A stretch of 64,000 nt of DNA from an uncultured Eubacteriales bacterium (GCA_900551325.1 URVM01000001.1:1-64000); one strand, 5' to 3'; shown: positions 1 through 8,517, numbered from the stretch's first letter. Numbers and translations: made by a program. The notes: generated by a model from the letters alone, not told the origin.

Positions 1-2
1 AA

Positions 3-39
3 AAATGTACATTTTTATATGCACACAAATGTACATTTT
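3..39. promoter_or_regulatory. Two copies of a 12-bp palindrome, possible operator
   Basis: The perfect palindrome AAATGTACATTT occurs twice, at about 3-14 and 28-39, so the copies are 25 bp apart. Two identical dyads a little over two helical turns apart look like a regulator binding site for a gene left of the window. No regulator is assignable, and in AT-rich DNA chance is possible. Confidence 0.3.
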
Positions 40-60
40 GAGGTTGACATTTATATCTAT

Positions 61-307
61 TAGGTGTCAGCCTGGTGATGACTCCTCCTACAGCTTCACT
101 TCCGGTGGCTAAGAGGCTGTAAACTCAGGGATCACAGGAACGCCAGAAACTTGCTTCGCTTTACCCTATGGGCACACGGCAAACATCTGGCTAAGACCCC
201 TGTTCACCCACTCGTTAACAGCCTCTAAGCGCACCTCCATGAGGAAGCCTTCGGAGGAGCCACCCTCATTCTTCCACCTTTCTTGATTTTCGAAGAGACA
301 GTAATTC
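61..307. repeat. Structured non-coding repeat element, copy 1
   Basis: This GC-richer block runs from TAGGTGTCAG (61) to AGACAGTAATTC (296-307) and matches, in inverted orientation, the block at 8824-9075 over almost its whole length. Both copies form the same nested stems. Stem A pairs 112-120 with 218-226, stem B pairs 134-138 with 199-203, and an inner GCCAG/CTGGC stem and an outer CTCCTCC/GGAGGAG stem are also present. Where the copies differ inside stems A and B, both partners change together, which points to selection on an RNA or DNA structure. There is no open reading frame of note. The terminal inverted repeat seen at both ends of copy 2 is present only at the right end here. Size and structure recall HEARO/OMEGA-type RNAs or a MITE, but no IscB, TnpB or transposase is nearby, so I do not assign a family. 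Confidence 0.8.
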
Positions 308-339
308 TAATCTTCCTCTAACCGAGTTTATGTGGTTAA

Positions 340-398
340 AGTCTCCGTTTACACACTCATTAATAACCTTTAATTTCTTCTATGAAGAGACTTTAAAG
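340..398. repeat. Decayed fragment of the structured repeat
   Basis: The stretch around CACTCATTAATAACC followed by a TCTTCTATGAAGAGA hairpin lines up with positions 208-245 of copy 1 and with the CACTCATTAA part of copy 2. It is too diverged to fold like the complete copies. The rest of 1-689 holds no gene. Confidence 0.45.
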
Positions 399-430
399 AA
401 ATAAATTCTCACCAAGCTTGGACATCTACA

Positions 431-471
431 AAAAATGAGCTATACACTGTTTTAGTGCATAGCTCATTTTC
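431..471. terminator. Bidirectional intrinsic terminator
   Basis: AAAATGAGCTAT pairs with ATAGCTCATTTT around a short loop with an inner CACT/AGTG stem, and A and T tracts flank it on both sides. It lies downstream of the GNAT gene on the minus strand, with a decayed gene fragment in between. Confidence 0.75.
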
Positions 472-499
472 TATTTCAACTTCATTCCTTTGGTTCCTG

Positions 500-648
500 C
501 TTTTTTCTTTTCTATCTATAATGGGAGTTAGACTCAACTTACTATAATCAATATATAAGTGAAGTTCTTGCTAAAGTGTCACCAACCATATAGTAGGTAA
601 TATCTTGAGCGTATATCCCTATAATAGTTGCTAGAATAATAACTATTT
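500..648 (-). pseudogene. Decayed partial copy of the membrane-protein gene at 3124-3447
   Basis: Bases 561-640 match about 3320-3400 nearly base for base, covering the part that encodes the residues around AQDITYYIVGDT. Bases 500-535 match the 3' flank of that gene at about 3050-3090. The roughly 230 bp between these two blocks in the intact locus are missing here, so this is a degraded duplicate with an internal deletion and no usable start. It reads on the same strand as the intact gene. Confidence 0.7.
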
Positions 649-689
649 TGAGGTTATTACTACCTTTTAACATCTTTACAAACTGGAAT

Positions 690-1232
690 TTAGTGCATGG
701 CATAATTTATCTTTACCATATGAATATGGTCTTCCCAAATTCCATTGATATTTAGATAATATTTCGAAACCCCCTCATTTATAAAATGATTTTTTTCCAA
801 AACTCTTAAAGAAGCTTTGTTTTTCGGCATCACATTCGCTTCTATCCGATGTAACCCTAATTCTTCAAAAGCATATTTTGTCAACATCTTTACGGCGATA
901 GACATATATCCTTTGTTGACGAAATCCTTGTCTAATTTATACCCCAAAAAGGCAGAACAAAAGGCTCCCCATACTACATTGTTTAATCCAATGATACCTA
1001 TAATTTTTGTGGGTTGCTCCATCGAAAGAATATAAAAACGAAATGCTGTTCTTTCCTCATACTCGGATATTTCCTTTTTCAATACTGCTTGTTGACATCC
1101 CAGAGAAAAAAATTCCTCGCTTCGCACAGGCTCAAAGGCTTCTAAAAAATCTTTGTTTCTCTTATAGTAATCAACCACTTGTTCTGCAAGAGATAGGTCT
1201 GCCGGCACAAGTTCTATATATTGATTTTTCAT
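690..1232 (-). CDS. GNAT family N-acetyltransferase (RimJ/RimL type)
   Basis: The 180-residue product has the RimJ/RimL-type GNAT fold. It has an N-terminal LVPADLSLAEQVVDYY segment, a central IIGIIGLNNV strand, an acetyl-CoA loop region GYKLDKDFVNKGYMSIAVKML and the C-terminal motif HRIEANVMPKNKASLRVLEK, typical of enzymes that acetylate ribosomal protein N-termini or small amines. The terminal helix and strand end in EDHIHMVK. GAGGGG lies about 9 bases before the ATG. The natural substrate cannot be told from sequence; its location beside esterase and phosphotransferase genes fits an accessory detoxification role, which is inference. Confidence 0.88.
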   Translation of the reverse strand: MKNQYIELVPADLSLAEQVVDYYKRNKDFLEAFEPVRSEEFFSLGCQQAVLKKEISEYEERTAFRFYILSMEQPTKIIGIIGLNNVVWGAFCSAFLGYKLDKDFVNKGYMSIAVKMLTKYAFEELGLHRIEANVMPKNKASLRVLEKNHFINEGVSKYYLNINGIWEDHIHMVKINYAMH

Positions 1233-1345
1233 TATATATTCCCCTCTACAAATTCTAATTTATCTAACTGTATACCATTTATTTTATCACAATCACCTAT
1301 AAATTTCCTATACTCGAACCTAATCTTGGAATTTATCTTGTTCAA

Positions 1346-1756
1346 TCAGGTTGGTACAATCTCTATTACATTCCCATGCTCTTTTATAATATTAACTAAA
1401 TCTTCTACTTTCAACCATACTGTTGCAGTATTATCATTAGGATGAATACCTATAATGCCAGGATTTTCGTAAAAGTCCTTATCAAGAAATACCTTCACCT
1501 TTATTTCCTTGTCATTCAATATACCAAGGGGTGTTACTGAGCCTGCAATTAGCCCCATAATACTCATTAACTCTTTTTCAGATGCAAAACTTAGAGGGCG
1601 GGTTTGGTTTACTTTCCTAAACTCTTTAAGGTTTACTCGCTTATCCCCTCTAATTGTTATAAGATAGTAATTTTGCTTTTTATCATCACGTATAAAAAGA
1701 TTTTTGGCATCAGCCTCTGGATATGGAAGATAAAGCCTGTTCATAGTAGTACTCAA
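1346..1756 (-). pseudogene. 5'-truncated YbaK/ProX aminoacyl-tRNA editing protein
   Basis: The product matches the YbaK/ProX family, which hydrolyses mischarged Cys- or Ala-tRNA(Pro). It contains the family stretch DAKNLFIRDDK, the strand YLITIRGDKRV, the SFASEKEL segment, GSVTPLGILND and the C-terminal HPNDNTATVWL. Family members are usually about 160 residues and begin with roughly 30 residues absent here. The visible frame starts at TTG 1756 (or ATG 1744), and exactly at 1733-1756 the DNA becomes a copy of the phosphotransferase gene 3' end. The first residues (MSTTMNR) are therefore antisense-like read-through of another gene. I take it as a broken gene created by a recombination junction; a functional shortened protein is unlikely but not excluded. 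Confidence 0.75.
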
Positions 1757-1905
1757 ACCCCCTATCTCTTTCTAAAGATGTATTAATTGGCCCAGATTCA
1801 ATAAATTCTATGTACTCATTTAATAATGAAAGCTTACTATCTCACTGAGACTGTTCTAGATTTGCTTTATGACTAACTTACTATAAACTTCTTGAATAAA
1901 TGCTT
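1733..1905 (-). pseudogene. Fragment of the phosphotransferase gene 3' region
   Basis: This segment is nearly identical to 7311-7485, which encodes about residues 244-301 of the intact kinase at 7257-8216. A one-base deletion (TTTATGACTAAC against TTTATGAACTAAC) breaks the frame, and both ends of the gene are missing. It abuts the truncated YbaK gene and, on the other side, a repeat fragment. Confidence 0.85.
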
Positions 1906-1924
1906 GATTAAGGTAAAAGTTTGA

Positions 1925-1990
1925 AGCGGAGTTACAGTCCATCTGACACCTAATCACCTAATAAAGATAGTAATTCGCTCCTCCTCTTTA
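1925..1990. repeat. End fragment of the structured repeat
   Basis: GGAGTTACAG, CTGACACCTAA and AGATAGTAATTC occur in the same order and spacing as the right end of copy 2 (9025-9075). Only the terminal 60 bp or so is present. The AGATAGTAATTC differs by one base from the 12-bp terminal repeat of copy 2. Confidence 0.65.
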
Positions 1991-2020
1991 CCCCTAATAG
2001 AAACTGAAATAAAATACAAT

Positions 2021-2050
2021 AAAAGGCAGGTCTTAGGTCCTGCCTTTTAT
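2021..2050 (-). terminator. Intrinsic terminator after the Rpn nuclease gene
   Basis: AAAAGGCAGG pairs with CCTGCCTTTT, and on the minus strand the stem is followed by TTTTATTG. It lies 20 bases beyond the stop at 2070. Confidence 0.8.
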
Positions 2051-2069
2051 GTAGAGCACTAGATGCATT

Positions 2070-2942
2070 CTATCTTAATTCATTCTTTATTTTAGTTATT
2101 TGTTCTTCACTAAGTCCTGTACTCATTACAATAATACTCATATCTATATTTGCAAAGATAAGCTTTTTGGCAACTTCTATTTTGCCTTGTTCTATACCTT
2201 GCTCTATGCCCTGTTCTATGCCCTCTTCTCTAGCTACTTTTTCTCTGGTAAGTTGATCTCTAATTTCTGCTTCCCTTGCTTCATAGGCCATACGTGCTAT
2301 TTCATCTTCACTAACTCGCTTTAATACTTCGTATGCTTTTTGTATACCTTCATTCTTCTCGGCTAACATTTCCATCACCTCTTCAGATTTTGCATCTAGA
2401 AATTGTAACCATTCTATTATTGGATCTTGGGCATCTTTTAGTTTTTCTAATTTTGTGAGCTTTGGTAATTCTAAGAAATGTATCTCCAGTATATCTGTTA
2501 GTTTATTTCCTAATTCATCTTCTGTTAAGTGGTACCTAGTATGAATTTTATCTGCTTCAATACATTCGAAGTCAATAATATTGATGGTAATACATTTCTT
2601 GAGCTTATCATAAGTATCACCTGACTTAATTTGATTTATATACAGTTTAGACCAGTAAAATAGAGTTCTTTCTGGCATAAATTGGGTTGGAAGAATTTGA
2701 ATTTCAATATCTACTTGAACACCTGTTCTAAGCCTTGCTCTTACATCCAATATACCTTTTTTATCTTCTTTAAACTCACGTAACAATTCAGTATTTAATA
2801 GTTCAATACCTTCAAAATGCTCTTTTGGTATTTTAAGAATGGTTGCTAATAGTTCTACTAATAAATCTTTATGCTTTTCGTCTCCAAATAGTAACTTAAA
2901 TGCAAAGTCTACTTTCGGTGACATAATAAATGATTGCTTCAT
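2070..2942 (-). CDS. Rpn-family recombination-promoting nuclease / PD-(D/E)XK transposase-like protein
   Basis: The 290-residue product shows the family hallmarks. The N-terminal SPKVDFAFKLLFGD is followed by LLVELLATIL, and the PD-(D/E)XK catalytic core appears as GILDVRARLRTGVQVDIEIQ near residues 84-103. The tail is charged and coiled, with three tandem IEQG units encoded by a 12-bp repeat, then IEVAKKLIFANIDMSIIVMSTGLS. Rpn proteins are DNA nucleases that raise RecA-independent recombination and are often spread as orphan genes in Clostridia. AGGAG precedes the ATG. Its presence in a stretch full of partial duplications is suggestive, but a causal link is only inference. No terminal inverted repeats or target duplication were seen around it. 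Confidence 0.88.
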   Translation of the reverse strand: MKQSFIMSPKVDFAFKLLFGDEKHKDLLVELLATILKIPKEHFEGIELLNTELLREFKEDKKGILDVRARLRTGVQVDIEIQILPTQFMPERTLFYWSKLYINQIKSGDTYDKLKKCITINIIDFECIEADKIHTRYHLTEDELGNKLTDILEIHFLELPKLTKLEKLKDAQDPIIEWLQFLDAKSEEVMEMLAEKNEGIQKAYEVLKRVSEDEIARMAYEAREAEIRDQLTREKVAREEGIEQGIEQGIEQGKIEVAKKLIFANIDMSIIVMSTGLSEEQITKIKNELR

Positions 2943-3123
2943 ATGTATACACTCCTAGTCTGTTGTCTTTCCATATTAGTATAGCCTTATACTAGAAGAA
3001 TTAATCTTGACCTTATTATAGCTTACTGAAAGTATTTTAAACAAGTGTATGCTTTTTCTTTTTCTTATCTATAATAGAAGTTAAATTCTTCACATACATA
3101 CTTCTCCATTAATGAGATAACTT

Positions 3124-3447
3124 TTATCCCCAGCACATAATCAAAACGAATAGAGACCAGACAGATGTTAAACTACCTATTATAGCATCCACCATAAGAT
3201 ATTTAATAAATACTCGTTTGCTTAGTTTTGATTTTTTAATTTCATTGTATATTAATAAAGGTAATGTTAAAAACAATACGATGCTTATTACTGTTATAAT
3301 AGTTAAACAGTATAAAAGTGAAGTGCTTGCTAAAGTGTCACCAACTATATAGTAGGTAATGTCTTGAGCGCATATCCCTATAATGGTTGCTAAAATAATA
3401 TTTATGACTATAAAAATTTCAAATTTTCTTACCTTATTTATAAACAT
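3124..3447 (-). CDS. Small three-helix membrane protein, unknown function
   Basis: The 107-residue product has hydrophobic stretches near residues 8-28 (IFIVINIILATIIGI), 43-66 (LLYCLTIITVISIVLFLTLPLL) and 85-105 (MVDAIIGSLTSVWSLFVLIM). I chose the ATG at 3447 because AGGAGG sits ten bases before it; a frame extension to 3480 has no such site. No catalytic motif or known family is recognised. A decayed partial copy exists at 500-648. Confidence 0.65.
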   Translation of the reverse strand: MFINKVRKFEIFIVINIILATIIGICAQDITYYIVGDTLASTSLLYCLTIITVISIVLFLTLPLLIYNEIKKSKLSKRVFIKYLMVDAIIGSLTSVWSLFVLIMCWG

Positions 3448-3589
3448 TCTTCTTCCCCTCCTACAGATCCTCTTCACCAAACTAATAACTATTTTTTGAC
3501 TAATACTTCACTACTAACTTTGTATTATGCTCATAATGTCTATTACACTATAAATTTATAGTCAAGCCTTCCTATGCAAGATTTCCTCT

Positions 3590-4843
3590 TCATTTTTCTA
3601 TGATTATTTTAGTGGGGTTTGCATCTGTTACAAATATCATACTATCGTAAAGTACAGCAGGTGGTTGAAACATTCGGTAACTTGGAGGAAGAAGACGCAT
3701 CAACCAAGAATAACCTTCTCCAAGATTTCCCATATAGGTGTATTGTGAAATCACGCTATATAGTCCAGAATCTTTTGGTATGTTTGCAAAATCCAACCAA
3801 CAAATATCTAACCCAGCCATTTTTGCTGTTTTAGCTAATGGATTATGAGAGTAAAATACTTGATTTGTACGCTTCGTGGAGGAACGTATTGGCATATTAC
3901 AACGGGTCCTATAAAAATCTGTACCTATTACATAGTAACCATCCTTTGTTTCTTTTGAAAGCAACTTGCCCATGGAATCAAAACTACCCCATTTAGCCAC
4001 ATGCCCGTTATGCCCTGTAACAAAGATACGCTCGCAACCTCTTTGCTGCTCTTGTTGTAATATCCATTGCACATTCTCAGCCATAAATTTATCTCTTAAT
4101 GTACTCCCCTCTGTGTCTGTCATAACTTGAAGTTCGCAATATTGCAATAACATATCTGCAAAATGTATTGCTTGAGCAGAAGCTTTCTTACTCTTAAGTT
4201 CATTTTTTATTTGTGTTATGACTTTAATTCGAGTAGGATAATCAAATTTACTGTTCCAGTCTTCACCATCCATAAGTTGTTGTAAACTATTGGTGTCTAT
4301 TCCCTGCTCCTTGCCAGCTTCATTTAAGAATTTAAAATTATATGCATACCTCTGCATATCACAACCATAGAAACGCAAGTTTAAATCATCTGAGACATTG
4401 TCATTATACTCTCGCATATACGAAATAAGCTTAGTCATCTCATCCGTGCGATATATAGCAAAACCAATAGCTGCCGCTGCTTCTTTGGCAGTTCCTTCGC
4501 CACCATGTATATATCGATTGACTTCTTCACAGCCACCATAGTCACCCTCAAGCACAAATGCTCTTACGCCATATTTTTCTACCATTAGTTTAAATACATC
4601 AAGCTTAAGCTGTTGGAATTCTACATTTCCGTGTGTAGCCTCTCCTAAGGCTATTATTTTAGCATTTTCAGGTATTGTAATATGTTCCACCGATTGTGCA
4701 TATTTCGAGAACTCTTCTGGATCTACATTTTCTCCTGTACTAAATCCACCAAAGTGCATAAAGATGAATGCTATCAAAACTATTACTCCTAATAGTCCAA
4801 ATACTATACACCATATCTTAGAGTGTTTTGTTCTTTTTTTCAT
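3590..4843 (-). CDS. Membrane-anchored erythromycin esterase family protein
   Basis: The 417-residue product has an N-terminal basic stretch and one membrane segment (about residues 10-30) followed by an extracytoplasmic domain of the erythromycin esterase family. Motifs seen are ALGEATHGNVEFQQLK with E68 and H71, FVLEGDYGG at 97-104, and IFVTGHNGHVAKWG with H278 and H281. These match the catalytic region of EreA/EreB, which hydrolyse the macrolide lactone; most family members in Firmicutes have no proven macrolide activity and are chromosomal. GAGGG precedes the ATG. Whether this one gives macrolide resistance cannot be said from sequence; the membrane anchor is unlike the soluble plasmid-borne Ere enzymes. 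Confidence 0.87.
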   Translation of the reverse strand: MKKRTKHSKIWCIVFGLLGVIVLIAFIFMHFGGFSTGENVDPEEFSKYAQSVEHITIPENAKIIALGEATHGNVEFQQLKLDVFKLMVEKYGVRAFVLEGDYGGCEEVNRYIHGGEGTAKEAAAAIGFAIYRTDEMTKLISYMREYNDNVSDDLNLRFYGCDMQRYAYNFKFLNEAGKEQGIDTNSLQQLMDGEDWNSKFDYPTRIKVITQIKNELKSKKASAQAIHFADMLLQYCELQVMTDTEGSTLRDKFMAENVQWILQQEQQRGCERIFVTGHNGHVAKWGSFDSMGKLLSKETKDGYYVIGTDFYRTRCNMPIRSSTKRTNQVFYSHNPLAKTAKMAGLDICWLDFANIPKDSGLYSVISQYTYMGNLGEGYSWLMRLLPPSYRMFQPPAVLYDSMIFVTDANPTKIIIEK

Positions 4844-4899
4844 AAATAATATTCCCTCTTATATTTGATATCAAATTCTCTGCATCAAGCCTATCATGC

Positions 4900-5259
4900 T
4901 TATTTCACCTCTTGTAATAATTCTTCAGCAGAAATTTTGAATAATTTTGCAAGTGCAATTAAGTTAGATGTGCTTGGATCAGATGTTCCATTCTCCCATT
5001 TGGATACTGCTTGTCTGCTTACACCTATTGCCTCAGCAACAAACTCTTGAGTCATATTACAGTCTGTCCGATGCTGCTTTAAAACTTCACCAAGAGATTT
5101 TCTAATATTTGACTTTTCTTTTCTAACCTCTCCTGATTTGATATATTTAATTAGTGCTTTCATGATAAGTATGCCTACACCAATAAAACATATTATTACT
5201 GTCAGTCCAATAAGAAGTACTCCTAAAAAAATGACTACTCCTAAAAAATCAAGTTTCAT
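4900..5259 (-). CDS. XRE-family regulator with N-terminal membrane helix
   Basis: In this 119-residue protein a transmembrane helix (about residues 5-33, GVVIFLGVLLIGLTVIICF) precedes a classical HTH_3 domain at residues 57-113. The HTH contains LGEVLKQHRTDCNMTQEFVAEAIG, then VSRQAVSKWENGTSDPSTSNLIALAKLF. Membrane-tethered one-helix regulators of this order are less common than soluble XRE proteins. AGGAG lies 7 bases before the ATG. An inverted repeat in the promoter (5301-5319) is a likely autoregulatory site. It lies downstream of the methyltransferase on the same strand and upstream of the esterase-type gene, 56 bp from it, so it could be cotranscribed with and control that gene. Confidence 0.85.
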   Translation of the reverse strand: MKLDFLGVVIFLGVLLIGLTVIICFIGVGILIMKALIKYIKSGEVRKEKSNIRKSLGEVLKQHRTDCNMTQEFVAEAIGVSRQAVSKWENGTSDPSTSNLIALAKLFKISAEELLQEVK

Positions 5260-5300
5260 ACTATCAACTCCTTTCTTGGGTTTACTATATCAATATTTCT

Positions 5301-5319
5301 TAGTTGACACTATCAACTA
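5301..5319. promoter_or_regulatory. Dyad in the XRE gene promoter
   Basis: TAGTTGA, five bases, then TCAACTA form a perfect inverted repeat 42-60 bp before the XRE start codon. A second, larger inverted repeat (GCTATTTT/AAAATAGC around TTGCA...TGCAA) lies just beyond at about 5324-5366. The dyads fit an operator for the adjacent regulator, which is inference. The rest of 5260-5614 is AT-rich and shows nothing else. Confidence 0.5.
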
Positions 5320-5614
5320 TCACGCTATTTTTAGTTGCACTTCGGTTGCAAATGTAAAATAGCACTATTTTATGATTATAAGAACATAAAAAGTATATAA
5401 ATACTCTCACTCAACAAATATCTATTTTAGGCTTCTCTTTAATTATACCACAATTTTCAATCTAATCTTCCTCACACATAAACCTTGCCACAAATAAAAA
5501 AGAAGAAATATCCTCATTGGACACTTCCTCTAAATATGTTATATATTTGATTCAAAACATTTTTGTAAGAATTTTCCTAGATAAACTAGAATTTATTTAA
5601 AGCTTGTATAAAGC

Positions 5615-6427
5615 TTATTTGACGAACTTGCGTAAAATATATAAATTGAATTTTAACGTTATATCGATTCCAAATGCATCTGCTTGTTCTCCCAAATCAT
5701 TATCTTCTTTATGTAATCTTCTGCAAAATACTTTTTCACATGATTCAATAGTAAATCCACATTCGGCAAACTTTTCTTTCCAAGGTTTTTCTGCCTTTAT
5801 ACTATTCCATATAGGTTTACCCCATAAATCAAAAACCTTTTTTATCCCATCAAAATCAGTCCACTCATTTTCTATAGCAATAAAATACCCATCAGTCTTT
5901 AAAACACGATAAACCTCACTCAACGCTTTAATCTTACCTTCTTCTCCTGCTCTTGTGGAACTGATACCTATAAAACTTGTAATAATATCAAAAGATTCAT
6001 CTTTTAATGGCATATTCATAACACTAAATGATGCTAAATTAATATCATATTCTGTTAAGTTATCATTTATAAATTCTCTCCATGATTTAATAAGCAAAGA
6101 ACATGCATCAGATACAAGACAAGATATTTGTGGATTTTTTGAAAGTATCAATGGAGCAAGTCCCATTCCTGGACCACATGCAATTTCTAAAAAAGCTACA
6201 GGTTTATATGAAAATATCTTGCATATATCATCTGAGAAAATACTAAATAATTCATTATCATTTTGTATAGCTTGCTCCCAGCTTTCTTTAAAGATACCAC
6301 CTTCAAACCACAACTTCACATCAGTTTCGTCAAATTGATCACCTTCATTATCAGTATGAAAATAATAATCACCATCAACTATTTCCTGTGGCTGCCTGTC
6401 AAATAAATCTTCTAAATAATCCTTCAT
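5615..6427 (-). CDS. Class I SAM-dependent methyltransferase
   Basis: The 270-residue protein carries the SAM-binding motif I FLEIACGPGMGLAPL near residue 77, a motif-II region LASFSVMNMPLKDESFDIITSF, and the Methyltransf_11 helix EVYRVLKTDGYFIAIENEW. The C-terminal third ends in FAECGFTIESCEK, typical of small-molecule methyltransferases. GAGGGG lies in front of the ATG. The acceptor substrate is not evident. Confidence 0.85.
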   Translation of the reverse strand: MKDYLEDLFDRQPQEIVDGDYYFHTDNEGDQFDETDVKLWFEGGIFKESWEQAIQNDNELFSIFSDDICKIFSYKPVAFLEIACGPGMGLAPLILSKNPQISCLVSDACSLLIKSWREFINDNLTEYDINLASFSVMNMPLKDESFDIITSFIGISSTRAGEEGKIKALSEVYRVLKTDGYFIAIENEWTDFDGIKKVFDLWGKPIWNSIKAEKPWKEKFAECGFTIESCEKVFCRRLHKEDNDLGEQADAFGIDITLKFNLYILRKFVK

Positions 6428-6464
6428 AAGTCAATTCCCCTCTATATAAATAATCTCCCCTACT

Positions 6465-6528
6465 ACTTTCCGTTTACTCACTCATTAATACCCTTTAACC
6501 TCTTTATAAAAGGAGATTTAGCTATATT
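6465..6528. repeat. Decayed fragment of the structured repeat
   Basis: CCGTTTACTCACTCATTAATACCCTTTAACCTC followed by an AGGAGA arm aligns with the fragment at 340-398 and with the central part of copy 1. It lies between two methyltransferase genes. Confidence 0.4.
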
Positions 6529-6552
6529 ATTTTTAAAAACATATAGATATTA

Positions 6553-7264
6553 TTATACAATGCCAATATAACTGCGAGTAAAGATAGGCATCTTTAGAAT
6601 ACCGTTTTTATTATAAGCTTCAAATAGTGCCTTTAATTCCAAAACATAAGCATTATATTTATCATCATGTTCTTTAGGGGCATATGATGAAGATAAATTG
6701 CGTCCAATAAAGCCATTTTCATCAAAATACAGTGGATTGTCAAAAATGCATACTTCAAATTCACCTGTAAAAAAGTCATCAAAAGCGTTATTTTCAATCA
6801 TACCACTTATGCCACCAGAAAATCCTTTGAAATCAGTACAATATTTTTTATTTATTTCTTGGTTTAGTTGAATTAATTCAGATTTTTCATCACGGCTGTT
6901 CCAAACCAAAATAACTTTACCATTAGGTTTCAAAATACGTTGACATTCTTTTTTAAAAGCTTGTTTGTCAAACCAATGAAATGCTTGTGCAACAGTAATA
7001 AAATCTACGCTTTTATCAAGAAGCTTTGTATTTTCCGCAGTGCCACTTACTGAAGCAAATGCCGTAAATTTTTGCAGATTTTCTTCAGCCATATGTCGCA
7101 TATTGTCATTAGGCTCAACTGCGAAAACTTTACTCCCTTTTAATAACAACTGTTCTGTTAAAATGCCTGTTCCAGCTCCCACATCTGCAATAATGCTATC
7201 CTTTGTTAATCCAGCAGTCGAATATAAATAATCTATAAAATCATCTATTAAAATATCTATTTCG
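6553..7264 (-). pseudogene. 5'-truncated class I SAM methyltransferase
   Basis: The frame encodes ADVGAGTGILTEQLL (motif I), VFAVEPNDNMR (motif II), VDFITVAQAFHWFD and RILKPNGKVILVWNSRDE, typical of the DUF/ubiE-like small methyltransferases that usually start some 25-30 residues earlier with a segment before motif I. Upstream, the open frame continues through YLYSTAGLTKDSIIADVG to an in-frame TGA inside the end of the phosphotransferase gene without any ATG. The only possible start, a GTG at 7182, would cut off the first strand of the fold. I read this as a gene whose 5' end was replaced by the phosphotransferase gene 3' end. Confidence 0.7.
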
Positions 7265-8216
7265 TTAGTTCAACTGGAACGTAGTTCTTGGTTATCGCTT
7301 TAGCTAAAAGCACAGCCTGTTCATAGTAGTACTCAAATCCCCTATCTCTTTCCAAAGATGTATTAATTAGCTCAGATTCAATAAATTCTATGTACTCATT
7401 TAATAATGAAAGCTTAATATCCCATTGATACTGTTCTAGATTTGGTTTATGAACTAACTTACTATAAACTTCTTGAATATAAATATTACGATACTCATCA
7501 GTCATATAAAACGGGAACGTCCTTCTATCCTTCGTTCCATGGGCAATCAGTCTAGCAATATCTAAAGAATATGGCATAATGCCTGCAAAAGCCCAGTCAA
7601 TTAAAATGACGTTCGAGTTATTAAAAATCCCATTATACTGTAGAAAATCACCATTACATAATGTTCTTGGACATGAAAGCTGCCTTTCAAGGAAAATTTC
7701 ATATGCTTCTTTTAAGATAGGTTCTTTTTCCAAGCATTTTGCCCTTTTATTTATGCGGTTCCAGTACCTCTCAAAACGATCATCTAATCTATTGGATTTA
7801 AAATCTATTTCTTTTTCTTGCCAATACTCATTCATTATTGTTGTAATACTATTTGAACAGGCAAACGCCATCTCTTTTGTAAAATCTCTCAAGTCAGTTC
7901 CTATAATATATTCTAGTAAAATCCATTTTTTATCATCCATTTCTATATTACCGTAGTATTTAGGTACCGGAAGTTTTTTGCCCTTCAAGAACTTTTCATA
8001 CACATAAATTTCCCCATCGTCGGATTTTTTCAAAACATATGTACCTATATTTGTAGTGACTTTATAAACATTATAGCGATTAAGCTCACCTTCCCCATCA
8101 TCACAAAATTGTTCTACTAATTCCAAAGTTATATCACTTTTATTAAGTATGTCTATAACTATATTTTTAAATGGTATTGTAGATTTTAATATTTTATCAG
8201 TGTGTAAACCCTTCAT
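7257..8216 (-). CDS. Aminoglycoside-phosphotransferase-like kinase (APH family)
   Basis: The 319-residue kinase-like protein has the ATP-binding strand pair GTYVLKKSDDGEIYVYEKFL, the hinge ILLEYIIGTDLRDF (about 99-112), the Brenner-type catalytic loop CNGDFLQYN with D190 and N195, and the metal-binding IDWAFAG with D207. The usual H of the HGD motif is N188. Family members phosphorylate aminoglycosides, choline, homoserine or other small alcohols; substrate here is unknown. AGGAG precedes the ATG. Its last 60 codons are duplicated at 1733-1905, and its stop codon overlaps the truncated methyltransferase frame. Confidence 0.83.
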   Translation of the reverse strand: MKGLHTDKILKSTIPFKNIVIDILNKSDITLELVEQFCDDGEGELNRYNVYKVTTNIGTYVLKKSDDGEIYVYEKFLKGKKLPVPKYYGNIEMDDKKWILLEYIIGTDLRDFTKEMAFACSNSITTIMNEYWQEKEIDFKSNRLDDRFERYWNRINKRAKCLEKEPILKEAYEIFLERQLSCPRTLCNGDFLQYNGIFNNSNVILIDWAFAGIMPYSLDIARLIAHGTKDRRTFPFYMTDEYRNIYIQEVYSKLVHKPNLEQYQWDIKLSLLNEYIEFIESELINTSLERDRGFEYYYEQAVLLAKAITKNYVPVELTK

Positions 8217-8461
8217 TATATTTCTCCTATTAATTTTAAATAAATGTTTTATTTTAACATTGATTATAAATCATTTTAAATAATTAGTAAATTTCACATC
8301 TAAATTATACTTTATATATCTACCAATCTTATCAGCAGCGATTTCATATTATTCTTTGTATAACTCCATTGGAGCCATCAATACTACTAATAGTCCCTTT
8401 TCTTATTCGCCACCCAAAAATACATATAAAAACAATTATAAATTGAAATAAAAATTTAGGA

Positions 8462-8491
8462 CAAAAAATAAAGTCAACCTAAAGGTCGACT
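8462..8491 (-). terminator. Terminator of the small lipoprotein gene
   Basis: On the minus strand AGTCGACC pairs with GGTTGACT across a four-base loop, followed by TTTATTTTTT. It is 27 bases past the lipoprotein stop. Confidence 0.7.
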
Positions 8492-8517
8492 CATTAAAAT
8501 TCATATTATGTTAGAGT

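Noticed and set aside
2070..2942. Rpn-type gene as an insertion sequence
   Set aside because: The family is sometimes labelled transposase, but I saw no terminal inverted repeats or target duplication around it, so I annotate only the gene.
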